Shown in pieces: positions 20,657-30,472 of a DNA stretch of 64,000 nucleotides. The stretch's first letter is position 1. Every line of letters starts with the position of its first letter. The notes beneath the pieces were generated by a model. That model searched no databases. It was not told the origin of the DNA and saw only the letters and a list, made by a program, of their open reading frames with translations. The stretch is from positions 124,001-188,000 of the forward strand of contig JABTTQ020002850.1 in assembly GCA_016081115.2 (NCBI GenBank), in the 5' to 3' direction. This DNA comes from Rehmannia glutinosa. Its lineage: Eukaryota > Streptophyta > Magnoliopsida > Lamiales > Orobanchaceae. Made by a program: the position numbers and the translations under genes.

Positions 20657-21379
20657 ATGCATCGTTTGCCATTTCCAAAGACATCATACAGAGCCAAAGC
20701 TCCGCTCGAGATAGTATATGCAGATATTTGCGGGCCAACACAAACACCATCACTCAATGACAACAGGTACTTCCTATTGTTCGTTGATGATTTTTCCAGA
20801 ATGATGTGGGTTTACATTTTGAAGCAAAAGTCAGAGGCATTTCCGAAATTCTTGGAGTTCAAAAAGTATGTGGAAAACCAGAGTGGCAGAAAAATAAAGA
20901 CTCTACGGACACACCGAGGAGGAGAATTCATCGGAAAATCCTTCTTGGACTATTGCAAAGACAAATGGATCCACAGACAACTAACAGTTCGTTACAGCCC
21001 ACAACAAAATGGCGTTGCAGAGCGAAAAAATCGCACAATAGTCGAGATGGCACAGAGCATGATGACAGGCAAAGGACTTCCAAAAATATCTTTCGGCGAA
21101 GCGGTAAATGCGGCAGTCTATATTTTGAACCATTCACCAACAAAGGCAGTTCAAAATAAGACGTCGTATGAAGCGTGGCACCAAAGAAAGCCACAGGTAA
21201 ACCATCTCATAGTTTTTGGCTGCATTGCATATTCTCGTATTCCATCTCAACAAAGAGAAAAATTTGATGAAAAAGGAGAAAAAATGATCTTTGTTAGTTA
21301 TAGTGATGAATCGAAAAGATATCGTTTACTAAAACCAAAGACAAATAAACTTATTATTTCTCGAGGTGTCATTTTTTGA
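20657..21379 (+). pseudogene. Copia integrase with second catalytic residue changed
   Basis: Frame opens MHRLPFPKTSYRAKAPLEIV and keeps the first Asp in YADICGP and the Glu in NGVAERKNRTIVEMA. The second Asp position reads LRTHRGGEF, so Asp is His and integration activity should be lost. The C-terminal half (AVYILNHSPTKAV, HLIVFGCIAYSRIP, KFDEKGEKMIF) is intact. A fragment of a related integrase with the normal TDRGGEF lies in this element's 3' LTR. Confidence 0.88.
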
Positions 21380-22673
21380 TGAAATGCAGTCATGGAATTG
21401 GAATGAAAATGAAAAAATGAAAAAGATTGTATATTTTCCTGGAACATTGCCTATTTCAACAAGTCATGAAGATCAACCAATCACCATCTCAAGTTCCAGT
21501 CCAAGCTCGAGTTCACCAGGGCCATCTGAAGAATTTTATCCAGAATCTGGAAGTCCAATTAGAAGGGTAAGAAGTTTAAGAGAAATATACGAAACTTGTG
21601 ATGTTGCATTTTTTGCTTGTGAGCCTCAGAATTATGAAGAAGCCGCCAAAGAAGAAGTTTGGCAAATCGCAATGGATGAAGAAATTGCAAGCATTGAAAA
21701 GAACAATACTTGGGAGCTCGTAGACCTTCCTGAAGGAAAAAGTGTGATAGGGGTCAAATGGATCTACAAGACCAAGTACAAAGAAGATGGCTCAATTCAC
21801 AAGCACAAAGCCCGCTTAGTTGCAAAAGGGTATTCTCAACAGCCAGGAGTTGATTTCAATGAGACATTTGCACCAGTTGCTCGAATGGAGACAATACGAA
21901 TTGTCTTGGCCATTGCAGCACAATTTGAGTTACCAGTCTACCAAATGGATGTTAAATCAGCATTTCTCAATGGTGACTTGGAAGAAGAAGTGTACGTGGA
22001 ACAACCAGAAGGCTACATTGTCAATGGTGAAGAAGATAAAGTCTATCGACCCAGAAAAGCATTATATGGATTGAAGCAAGCACCAAGAGCCTAGAACAGC
22101 AAGATTGACAAGTACTTTCAACAAACTGGTTTTCAAAGAAGCCAGAGTGAACCGTCATTATACGTAAAGAAACAAGGTGCGTAAGATTTTTTAATTGTTT
22201 GTCTTTACATAGATGACTTGATCTATACAGGGACAAATTCAGCATTGGTGCAAGAATTCAAAAAGGCAATGATGAAAGAGTACGAGATGAGTGACTTGGG
22301 TCTCATGAAATATTTTCTTGGGATTCAAGTTCGCCAATCAAAAGGAGAAATATTTATTTCTCAAGAAAAATATCTTGAAGCATTGTTGAAGAAATTTCAG
22401 ATGAGCATCTGCAAGCCGATATCAATTCCACTTGCAGTCAATGAAAAACTGCAATTGAATGATGGTGCAACTAAAGCTGATCCAAAGATGTACCGCAGCT
22501 TAGTCGGATCGTTGATCTACTTGACAAATACAAGGCGATATTGTCTATCGATCGGCCAAATATCACGATTCATGCACGATCCAAGCAAGTTACATTATGC
22601 AGCAGCAAAAAGAATCCTTCGATACCTTCAAGGTACGAGAAAACTCGGCATCAGGTATGTTAGAGAAAAATAA
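21366..22673 (+). pseudogene. Copia reverse transcriptase
   Basis: Two frames, 21366-22094 and 22218-22673, carry VRSLREIYETCDV, WQIAMDEEIASIEKNNTWEL, VIGVKWIYKTK, ARLVAKGYSQQPGVDF, VYQMDVKSAFLNGDL and ALYGLKQAPRA followed by TAG in place of Trp. CLYIDDLIYTG holds the catalytic Asp pair, then LGLMKYFLGIQV and LVGSLIYLTNTR. A stop (TAA) follows YVREK. Single-base lesions only. Confidence 0.88.
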
Positions 22674-23144
22674 AATAAGCTCATTGGATATACAGATAGT
22701 GACTGGGCTGGGTCAGTTGATGATCGCAAAAGTACATCTGGGTATGTATTCTGCCTTGGCTCAAAAATAATATCTTGGTCATCAAAGAAGCAAAAGACAG
22801 TATCACTTTCATAAGCAGAAGCAGAATACATCGCAGCTACGGATGCAGCTTGTGAAGCAGTATGGCTTAGAAGAATTTTGGCTGATGTTCAGCAAAGCCA
22901 AGACACTCCAAAAGTATTTTTCTGCGACAACATGTCAACTATTGCAATGACGAAAAATCCAGGTTTCCATGCAAGGTCGAAGCACGTTGAACTTCGACAC
23001 CATTTCATCAGAAGTCTTGTAAATGATCAAGAAATTCAATTGGAGTTTGTGAACACAAATGAGCAATTGGCAGATGGTTTCACAAAAGCAGTGAGTCTTG
23101 AAAAAATTGAACAACTTCGAAAGAATGTTCAGATTACAAATTAA
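22674..23144 (+). pseudogene. Copia RNase H
   Basis: After the stop the frame continues NKLIGYTDSDWAGSVDDRKS, TSGYVFCLGS, SWSSKKQKTVSLS, a stop where Ser is expected, then AEAEYIAATDAACEAVWL, FFCDNMSTIAM, KHVELRHHFIRSLV and NEQLADGFTKAVSLEKI. The end TN-stop is immediately followed by the polypurine tract. Confidence 0.87.
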
Positions 23145-23151
23145 GAGGGGG

Positions 23152-24156
23152 TGTTAAAAAATAATTTGTAATAAATTATAGGCACTAAGCCTTATCTACC
23201 AAACCCACAAAGAATATATGGTTAGAAATTGTTCACACCAAACCCACTTAGAATACCACTAATATGTGTTGGATTTTTACAATATTTTAGTCATTATATT
23301 AGGTAAGAATTTGCCTATAAATGTCATTGAGTGATGATTTTTCCAGAATGATGTGGGTTTACATTTTGAAGCAAAAGTCAGAAGCATTTCCGAAATTCTT
23401 GGAGTTCAAAAAATATGTGGAAAACCAGAGTGGCAGAAAAATAAAGACTCTATGGACAGACCGAGGAGGAGAATTCATCGGAAAATCCTTCTTGGACTAT
23501 TGCAAAGACAAAGGGATCCACAGACAACTAACAGTTCGTTACAACCCACAACAAAATGGCGTTGCAGAGCGAAAAAATCGCACAATAGTCGAGATGACAC
23601 GGAGCATGATAACAGGCAAAGGACTTCCAAAAATATTCTGGGCAGAAGTGGTAAATGCGGCAGTCTATATTTTGAACCGTTCACCAACAAAGGCAGTTCC
23701 AAATAAGACATTGTATGAAGCGTGACACCAAAGAAAGCCACAGGTAAACCATCTCAAAGTTTTTGGCTGCATTGCTTATTCTCATATCCCATCACAAATC
23801 AAATATTGTATTACAATTATTCACAAAGCCTACAAGGCAAGCTTGAGTGTGAGAGTTGTAGTAAATTCAAGAGTGTTTTTATTCAAAAATTATATTCTTA
23901 AAATTATTGTTGTCATAATTAAATACATTTAGCCTCCATCTAATTTTTACTTCTCTCACTTTCACATATTTTCACCCGTATTGGGATCATTATCCCGATA
24001 GGGATCAAAAGAGGGCAATCCCCAATAGGGATCAAGTGAGCATCACAGTGTAAAGCAATCTGTGAGCGATCACATGAAAAGAGTAAAACCAATAATTCCT
24101 TCAATTTATTTCTCAATGTCTCTCACATTTTCATACTTACACCCGTATACCCAACA
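23152..24156 (+). repeat. Chimeric 3' LTR (1005 bp)
   Basis: 23152-23321 matches the start of the 5' LTR; 23322-23786 is integrase coding sequence; 23787-23982 matches the rest of the LTR up to CACCCGTATT; 23983-24156 is a 174-base tail absent from the 5' LTR, ending CCCGTATACCCAACA, which resembles the normal LTR end. About 26 bases of normal LTR are missing at the integrase junction. The correct target duplication follows. Confidence 0.88.
23322..23786 (+). pseudogene. Integrase fragment embedded in the 3' LTR
   Basis: Homologous to 20785-21240. It encodes DDFSRMMWVYILKQKSEAF, KTLWTDRGGEFIGKS, NGVAERKNRTIVEMT, LPKIFWAEVVNAAVYIL and then a stop (TGA) for the Trp of YEAW. Here the catalytic Asp is normal while the element's own integrase has His, so it is not a recent copy of its own pol. 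The first 15 bases (23322-23336) are an inverted copy of 20748-20762. Confidence 0.9.
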
Positions 24157-24180
24157 ATTATTTCTTATTCTTTCAGAAAT

Positions 24181-24940
24181 TCTTTCAGTAGTATAAACGT
24201 ACGTAGGAAAATTTCATATATGTTCAACTGTTGGAAATTAAAGATATATGGAGTTCGATTTAATCGACCAAACCAATCATCTTAGATAGAACTTGCGTCA
24301 ACACCCTCCTCTAACTTTTAAACAGACTATGCATGTAATCACCTGAAGTATTATGAAAAATTACACTTTACGAGTGAATTCATATTTTTATGCAATATAA
24401 AGAAGAGATGTCAACATACGCTATTCACTTGCCAAATTATGGAGATTTCAATTAATTTGAATTATTTTATAATTATAAACTAATTTTATATCCAGTCTTA
24501 TTTAAAACTCCATATTAAGATCATGGTCGATCCTATCAAGTTTATGGCCTAAGTCGAACATTAAAATCGGGCCCCTCTTTTCATACAAACTTAAAGACAA
24601 AAAAACATTAAAAGAAATAATAATGGGCAATATGTAAAATAATTGACAAAAACTTCTATCAGACAGTCTAATGGGTTCAAATCCATTAGATGGATCTGAC
24701 CCGAAAATAATAGGCAGTGGCATTTTTGTAATTCTAAAAAGGTGGTTGGTCATTTTTCATATTTTATATTAAATCAATAGTTTTTGAATTGTTTTGTTAG
24801 AAAAATCATAGTTTCTCAAAATAAAGTATTTTGTAGCATTTCATTTTTGTTTAAATTCTAGGTGGAAAAGCAAGGTGGTGGCATTTTTGAAAAAGGCAAG
24901 AAAATTTTTTTTTGAGAAAAAATTGGATAAAAATTGGAAA
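24181..24940. other. Gene-free stretch
   Basis: AT-rich, with one chance frame on the minus strand (24753-24502) that lacks any domain. No repeat boundary recognised. Confidence 0.45.
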
Positions 24941-24944
24941 AAGG

Positions 24945-26330
24945 GTGGCATTTTTCAAATATTATATGTTGAAGGGGGGGAGGAAAAATCGCATAGTATA
25001 ACACGGCCTGGCCGTGTCGCATAACCGGTAGTATGTTTGTAATATTAGTGCAAACGTGTGTCCGGCCGGTGGACCGTCCTTTTTGCAACTTTTCTTTTTT
25101 GCGGAATTTGGGGAAAACTCACCAACCAAAATTTTGTTTTAGCTTTTTTTTCTCTAAAAAGTATTAGAATACAAGTACCAACAAGGAAAATGGAGGCAAT
25201 TGTTTAACAAAAGTAATCATCATTGAATAGTTTTTAGTAATCCTCATTGAAAAGAAATATTAATTTTTCCATCAATTGGGATCAAGGGGTTTAGTATTCT
25301 TACTAAAATGTCAATTAATTAGTAGTCTTGAGGTTTTGAGAAAAAAGTATTATGTTTTCGATTAAAGGTATTTTACTCTTATTCAAAATCATGAGTAGCT
25401 AAAACTACTAGTTTTTCTAATGAAAAGTGATTAGTTGTTTTTAATAAAAATGTCTTGTGTGATTCACTTATTAGTTCTTATCTCATTCGAGTTAATAGTA
25501 TATTGATTTGATAGTCATCGAAAGATTTATGGTGAAAAAGAAATTGTATAAGTGAAAAATGCAATTTAGTAGACATAAATCTTCTGGATTATAAAAATAA
25601 ATCGTTATAATTTGGGGGTTTTAACTAGAAAGTTTTAATCAACTTGAGATTATGAGTTTTTCACCTTGAGAAAGGGAAAATAGGTTGGTTTTTGCTTAAG
25701 GGCTTATGGTTGAATCTTTTAACTTGTCAAATCACAAAAACATTCTAGAGGGATTTACATTCAAACACACTTCTATCTTGATTTCTTATTCTACAAATTT
25801 TACTTCATTTTTACAATTTATAATTTGTTTTCCTTTTTCATTAAACACAAAACTCTGAAAATTGTTAGATTAAATAACAAAAAGACGGTAAATTAGTACT
25901 TACAAGTGGGAATGACACTCGGACTCAATAAATGTATAAAACGATAGGTGCACTTGCCTACGGATGTAGTATTTTTTTTTTTTTTTATGGTTGCATTTTT
26001 CTAATATTATATTTTGGGGGTGGTAGCATAGTATAACTGGTCCGGTAGTATGTTTGTAATATTAGGCAGCGACGTAGTACTGTTAAATGTATTAGCTTTT
26101 TCTCTAAAAAGTATTAGTAGTACCACTAAAAAGTATTAGTAATCACATTGAATAGTTTTTTAGTAATCCTCATGAAAAGTATTAATTTTTTCCATCAAGA
26201 GTTTAGTATTCTTACTAAAATGTATTAATTAGTAGTCTTATTTAAAAGTATTATGTTTTCTGATTAAAGGTATTTTAGTATTCAGCCAGAAAACTACTAG
26301 TTTTTCTAATGAAAATAATTTTATAGTTCT
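24945..26330. repeat. Segmental duplication, copies at 24945-25440 and 26000-26330
   Basis: Both copies carry in the same order GCATAGTATAAC, CCGGTAGTATGTTTGTAAT, TTTTTCTCTAAAAAGTATTAG, TTTAGTATTCTTACTAAAAT and ACTACTAGTTTTTCTAATGAAAA. The second is shorter because of many small deletions, and also lacks the GC-rich CGGCCTGGCCGTG palindrome near 25005. The bases between (25441-25999) are gene-free and include a 16-base T run at 25972. Confidence 0.75.
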
Positions 26331-26811
26331 TTCCATTAGTAGTCACCGAAAAATATTTAGTAGTGACTAATAGATTAATAGGTCGTTAGTAGGTTAACGT
26401 TCAATCTATTATTTTTTATTGTATTTAAGACACGAAATATTTGTGTCGACATGATAAGAACACGAACACTTAAGGTTAAATACCAACCCATTATTTTTAT
26501 ATTATTTTCGTGTCATGATAACACTCCCTAAACGAAGTATTTATGGTTATTCAACCCATTATTTTTATATTGTTTCTCGTGTCATATATTCAAGAATTGT
26601 CACCCCTATTACAATAGAAAAATTTATAAACAAACATGATTGTGTTTTTATGAATAGTTGAAAATTGGAAATTGTCAATTTGGAAATATCACCATAAGAC
26701 CTCAGTTTTTCTAAAAAGAATAATAGTAGTAAGGAGAACATTAATGTACCCTTGTCGCTGAAAAAAATATTAATATATCCTTACGTACATTGATTTTTGT
26801 AATTAATATTT
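26331..26811. other. Gene-free; short duplicated motif
   Basis: AACCCATTATTTTTATATT followed by TCGTGTCAT occurs near 26487 and 26550. No gene or terminus recognised. The last five bases TATTT are the target duplication of the next element. Confidence 0.5.
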
Positions 26812-27567
26812 TGTTAATGTTTGAAATTTCTCAAACATTATTTTTTCTTTCTTTCGATTTTTTCTTTCAGATTTCTGGTTACTTTTTCACAGTTACTATT
26901 TTCAGTTTTCAGGAGTTATTTTAGAAGTTATAAATTCAGTTTTTTTAACTCCTTAAAAGTTTATTGTAGTGGGCGGTTTTCTCCTTAAATTTTGCAGGAA
27001 GTTTTTCTCCTATTTTCTTGCAGGAAGTTATTGAAGAGATAGCTATTTAAGGATCAGAAACCAGCACATTACGTGTACAGATTTTAGGAGATTTGAGAGT
27101 TCATCTTCCAGCTTTTTCACACCAGAAAATTATGCAGAAGCTCAGTGATACCAGGATTGTTGGCATCATTTTTAGAACTCGAGTGTTGAGTGTTTATGTG
27201 AGATAGATTCAGTGTAGTTTGAGTGTTTGGAGTGCACTAAATGTATTCTCACATTTTGTGAAGGAGTGTTGTTGCTTTCGGAGACACAAGGGGAGTTGTT
27301 CTTCTAGTTTCCTTATTTACTTTGTATTTTTGTATATTGTAAACAACATCATCCTTTGAATATTTTTGTTCTAATGAACACCGTACAAGTATTTTATACT
27401 TGTACAAAATTTTCAATCTCTTGTGTCTTGTATTTGATTCTGTCTTTATTTCATACTTTGTGAAATTGTATTTTTAATTAAGTCTTTCGTTGTGTTTTGC
27501 AAAGTGTTGGCATCACTTTTGACTGCACACTGCATATTCATTAGAATTGGACCCTTCAATTCTTTCA
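26812..27567 (+). repeat. 5' LTR (756 bp)
   Basis: Bounded by TGTTAATG and CTTTCA. GCTATTTAAGG near 27048 is a possible TATA-type box. Differs from the 3' LTR by scattered substitutions and one short stretch near 27140 (CCAGCTTTTTCACACC vs a variant with GTTGGCAACATT inserted). Confidence 0.92.
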
Positions 27568-27569
27568 AT

Positions 27570-27582
27570 TGGCATCAAGAGC
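27570..27582 (+). other. Primer binding site, diverged tRNA-Met type
   Basis: TGGCATCAAGAGC two bases after the LTR; the canonical form is TGGTATCAGAGC, so this has a substitution and an extra A. Confidence 0.7.
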
Positions 27583-27628
27583 CTTCACTAGACGATACTT
27601 AGTGTGATCCTGTTTTTTTTGCAGTGTT

Positions 27629-29266
27629 TTGATGATGGAAATTCAGAGTAGTTCCATTTTTCGACCTCCTGTTTTGGATGGAACAAACTATTCCTATTGG
27701 AAGGTGAAAATGAGAGCTTATATCAAGTCCATTGATGAAAGAGCATGGAAATATGTTCTTACGGGATGGACACCACCAAGAATCGTTGACACTGAAGGAT
27801 TTACAATAGACAAACCAGAGATTGAGTGGCAAAACGATGAAATCCAGATTGCAAGCTTTAATTCTAAAGCTTTAAATGCCATATTTACTGCTGTTGATAT
27901 GTTTTTGTTCAAAATAATTTCTAATTGTGTTTCAGCAAAAGATGCTTGGGATGCATTGCAATTGCATTGTGAGGGAACACAAAGTGTTAGAAGAACAAAG
28001 CTAAGACTCCTAGCAAGCAAATTCGAGAATCTGAGAATGGAAGAAGAAGAGACCATTGCTTCGTATAATGCAAAAATATGTGATATTGCTAATGAGGCAC
28101 AATCACTTGGAGAGCCTATTAGCAATGAAAGATTGGTAAGTAAGGTAATGAGATCTCTTCTCGAAAGATACAATGTTAAGATCTATACTATTGAAGAAAC
28201 CAAGGATACTGATACTCTTAGACTTGATGAACTTATTGGTATTTTACAAACTTTTGAGTTAAACTTGAGGCAACAAAAAGAACATCATGTTGAAGACAAA
28301 AGTATTGCTTTTAAAACCCAAACTGGTTATGATTTTTGTGATGTTCAAAGTAATGCAATGGAACATTTTATGAAAAACATTCATGAATGTGATTTAAATG
28401 AAGAATCTATTGCATTATTGACCTTACGGTTTAATAGTTTACTCAAAAAATCTTCTTTGAATAGCAAAGATTTCAAGTCTAAGAAACATTTTTCTGGTAA
28501 TTCTTCAAATTTCCCTAAAAAGCTTGAACCAAATCAAGAGAACAATTCTTTAAAACCAAAAAACCTTGATTTGATTCAATGTCGTGATTGCAAAGGATTT
28601 GGTCATCATGCAAAACAATGTGCAAACACTCTTAGGGAAAGAGGTATGGATTTTACTGTATTTTTTAGTGATGAAGAATCTGAAGATGGTGAAAAAAACT
28701 GCAATGGACTTGTAACGATTCTTGAAGAAGAGAAGCTCAAATCTGATGGATTCAGAAATGATGCAATAAATGATGCCAACACTGAGGCATCACAAGACAG
28801 GTTTGCTGATTCTGAATATGATTTTGTTAATCATTTTGCATCATTTTTATGTCTGAATTCAGGGTCAAAGTCTGTTGATCTAGAAGATAAATGTCAAAAT
28901 GATTTGCAACTTAAATGTGAAGATCTTGTCAAAGAGAATGACATTTTAAGAGAATCTGTTGGGAGATTGGAAGTTCTTTTAACAAAGAAAGACAAAGATC
29001 TTGATCTGGTAAAATCTGAACTTATTAGTCTTAAAAAGACTGTAAGTAAGTTTGATTCTAGCTCTGTTGTTATTGATGATATATTTTTGAAAGCTAGATT
29101 TGATAGAACCGGATTAGGATATGTTCAAGCAAATAAAACAGATTCTTGCAAGAAGACATGCCATTCTATGGAACAAGGGAATGCTGGGAAAAGTGGTAAA
29201 TCATTTTTCAAAAACGATTTCAGGAAGTCTGGAAGTGTTTTGAGACGAAAATATGTGTGTCATTAA
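27629..29266 (+). CDS. Copia gag polyprotein, intact 545-residue ORF
   Basis: From ATG at 27629 (a second ATG is the next codon). Residues 10-35 read PPVLDGTNYSYWKVKMRAYI; about 70-200 form the UBN2 domain (FNSKALNAIFTAV, SAKDAWDALQLHCEG, LLASKFENLRMEEEETI, NERLVSKVMRSL, DELIGILQTFELNL). A CCHC knuckle CRDCKGFGHHAKQC lies near residue 315. Residues 415-475 predict a coiled coil (LVKENDILRESVGRLEVLL). Gag would form the particle that packages element RNA. The frame is undamaged, unlike every other gag here, and ends at TAA inside the expected pre-protease linker. It could serve in trans or merely be young. Confidence 0.88.
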   Translation: MMMEIQSSSIFRPPVLDGTNYSYWKVKMRAYIKSIDERAWKYVLTGWTPPRIVDTEGFTIDKPEIEWQNDEIQIASFNSKALNAIFTAVDMFLFKIISNCVSAKDAWDALQLHCEGTQSVRRTKLRLLASKFENLRMEEEETIASYNAKICDIANEAQSLGEPISNERLVSKVMRSLLERYNVKIYTIEETKDTDTLRLDELIGILQTFELNLRQQKEHHVEDKSIAFKTQTGYDFCDVQSNAMEHFMKNIHECDLNEESIALLTLRFNSLLKKSSLNSKDFKSKKHFSGNSSNFPKKLEPNQENNSLKPKNLDLIQCRDCKGFGHHAKQCANTLRERGMDFTVFFSDEESEDGEKNCNGLVTILEEEKLKSDGFRNDAINDANTEASQDRFADSEYDFVNHFASFLCLNSGSKSVDLEDKCQNDLQLKCEDLVKENDILRESVGRLEVLLTKKDKDLDLVKSELISLKKTVSKFDSSSVVIDDIFLKARFDRTGLGYVQANKTDSCKKTCHSMEQGNAGKSGKSFFKNDFRKSGSVLRRKYVCH

Positions 29267-29551
29267 TGTTTTAAACATGGGCTTATCAAACCTTTTTGTT
29301 TTAAACTGAAGAAAGATAAGGCTTTAGGTAAGATGATGCCAGAAATGATACATGACACTGTTGAGGACACTTTCAATTTTGCTGAGAATTCTTCAAAAAC
29401 TGATCCTAAATTGATTTGGGCTGATGATAATGATCGTTGTTGTACTCAACACATTGCCACTAAACATCCGTTAGCAGATATTTTCTCTAAATCTTTGGAT
29501 TTTGAGAGGTTTTCTTGTCTAAGGAAATCTCTTGGTTTGTGTGTGCTTTAA
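29267..29551 (+). pseudogene. Fused remnant: pre-protease linker joined to RNase H tail
   Basis: The frame 29333-29551 runs from linker sequence (DPKLIWADDNDRC) directly into HIATKHPLADIFSKSLDFER and LRKSLGLCVL, the last residues of copia RNase H. Hence a clean deletion joined the base just before protease to the end of pol, between DNDRCC and TQHIATKH. Confidence 0.8.
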
Positions 29552-30472
29552 AAGTGTGATGCTTCATGTGTTGCATCACTGTGTGACACATCCTGTTTGT
29601 ATATATATTTTTTGTTTTGTTGTTAGCTTGTATTCTTGAGTTTTTCTGTACTGATGCATCATCTTTTGTAGGCATTTTTGTGCAACTCAAATTCTTAAAA
29701 GAAGTCAGCAAACATATTTTTTTAAACTTGCTTTTTGGGCATATTTGTACATTTTGGCTCATTGATTGTGTAAATGGATTGAGCTATATTTCGGTGACTT
29801 TCTTAAGTCTTTTTGTACTATTCTTATGCATGTGGATCTGTTATGCAAGTTAAAAAAAAAAAAACTCTGTTTCTATCATTTAAATTGAGTTTGCTGTTAC
29901 TAAATGATCTTGCAAATGATGGCATCATTGTACATATCACCTCATGATACTGCTGTGTGTTTGTTTTATATATATTTTTCGTTTTTTGTTTTATTACTAT
30001 TTCTTATATATATTTAAAAAACAAAAAAAAAATTGTGAAAATATCTGCAAAACCTGATGTTTACTAGTAATGAGTTGTTACATTTTATCTCATTTCACAT
30101 ATGTTGGATAACTGATCCTAACTTCTTTTTAAATGGAGATAATGGGGTATCAAATGCTCTCAGTGAGCTTGTAATTGTTTTTTCTCTTTAAAATACGAGG
30201 GCTGATTTCAGTCCAAAAAGGGGGAGAAAGTGGCACAAAAACAGGTTGGAAGCAAAGGCTGTGGAAATGGTGATTCTGAGAATGATGCCAATACCTGAGG
30301 CATCATTTGATAACAGCTGAACTTACTTGGTTGAAGAGTATTTGATGTTTTTGGTACTTCTTGTTTCTGGCTTATATTCAGGGGGAGGTTTGACTTCTTG
30401 TATTCAGGGGGAGATTTAACTGTGTTTTTGTGCAAAAGGTTTTGTCCAGAAATCTGTAAGAAAGGGGGAGAT
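29552..30472 (+). other. Non-coding 3' internal region with multiple polypurine motifs
   Basis: GGGGGAG occurs at about 30219, 30381, 30409 and 30464 (AAAAAGGGGGAG, TTCAGGGGGAGG, TTCAGGGGGAGA, AAAGGGGGAG); the last is at the LTR border and is the functional polypurine tract. The upstream copies may be extra plus-strand primers or relics of duplication. No coding frame. Confidence 0.7.

Larger units (their letters stand above)
18631..24156 (+). mobile_element. Nested plus-strand Ty1/copia element with unequal LTRs
   Basis: Flanked by ATTAT at 18626-18630 and 24157-24161. The 5' LTR is 401 bp but the 3' LTR is 1005 bp. Between them lie primer site, gag with two zinc knuckles, protease, integrase, RT, RNase H and polypurine tract (AAGAGGGGG). 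Pol has point stops (for example in APRAW and after YVREK) and a replaced integrase catalytic residue. A defective but nearly full-length copy. Confidence 0.92.
13648..24175 (-). mobile_element. Minus-strand Ty1/copia element (Ale-like), interrupted in its 5' LTR
   Basis: Short LTRs (264 bp) are flanked by GAAAT on both sides once the inner element (18631-24156) is removed. Order on the minus strand: LTR, primer site immediately after LTR, gag, protease, integrase, RT, RNase H, polypurine tract (GAGTGGGGCA), LTR. The integrase and RT motifs (DLWGPSP, QSDGGTEF, YVDDIII) and the short LTR fit the Retrofit/Ale lineage. Frameshifts and gaps break pol. Confidence 0.9.

Noticed and set aside
20928..21194. 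Antisense ORFs over integrase and RT (and the matching one at 23475)
   Set aside because: Shadow frames of well-recognised pol domains.
25010..25090. Possible end of a further GC-rich transposon
   Set aside because: Palindromes are present, but no paired terminus or target duplication was found.
29617..29853. 78-codon hydrophobic ORF in the 3' part of the gag-only copia element, as an env-like gene
   Set aside because: AT-rich hydrophobicity only, no signal peptide pattern or conserved residues; lies in a long non-coding 3' region.
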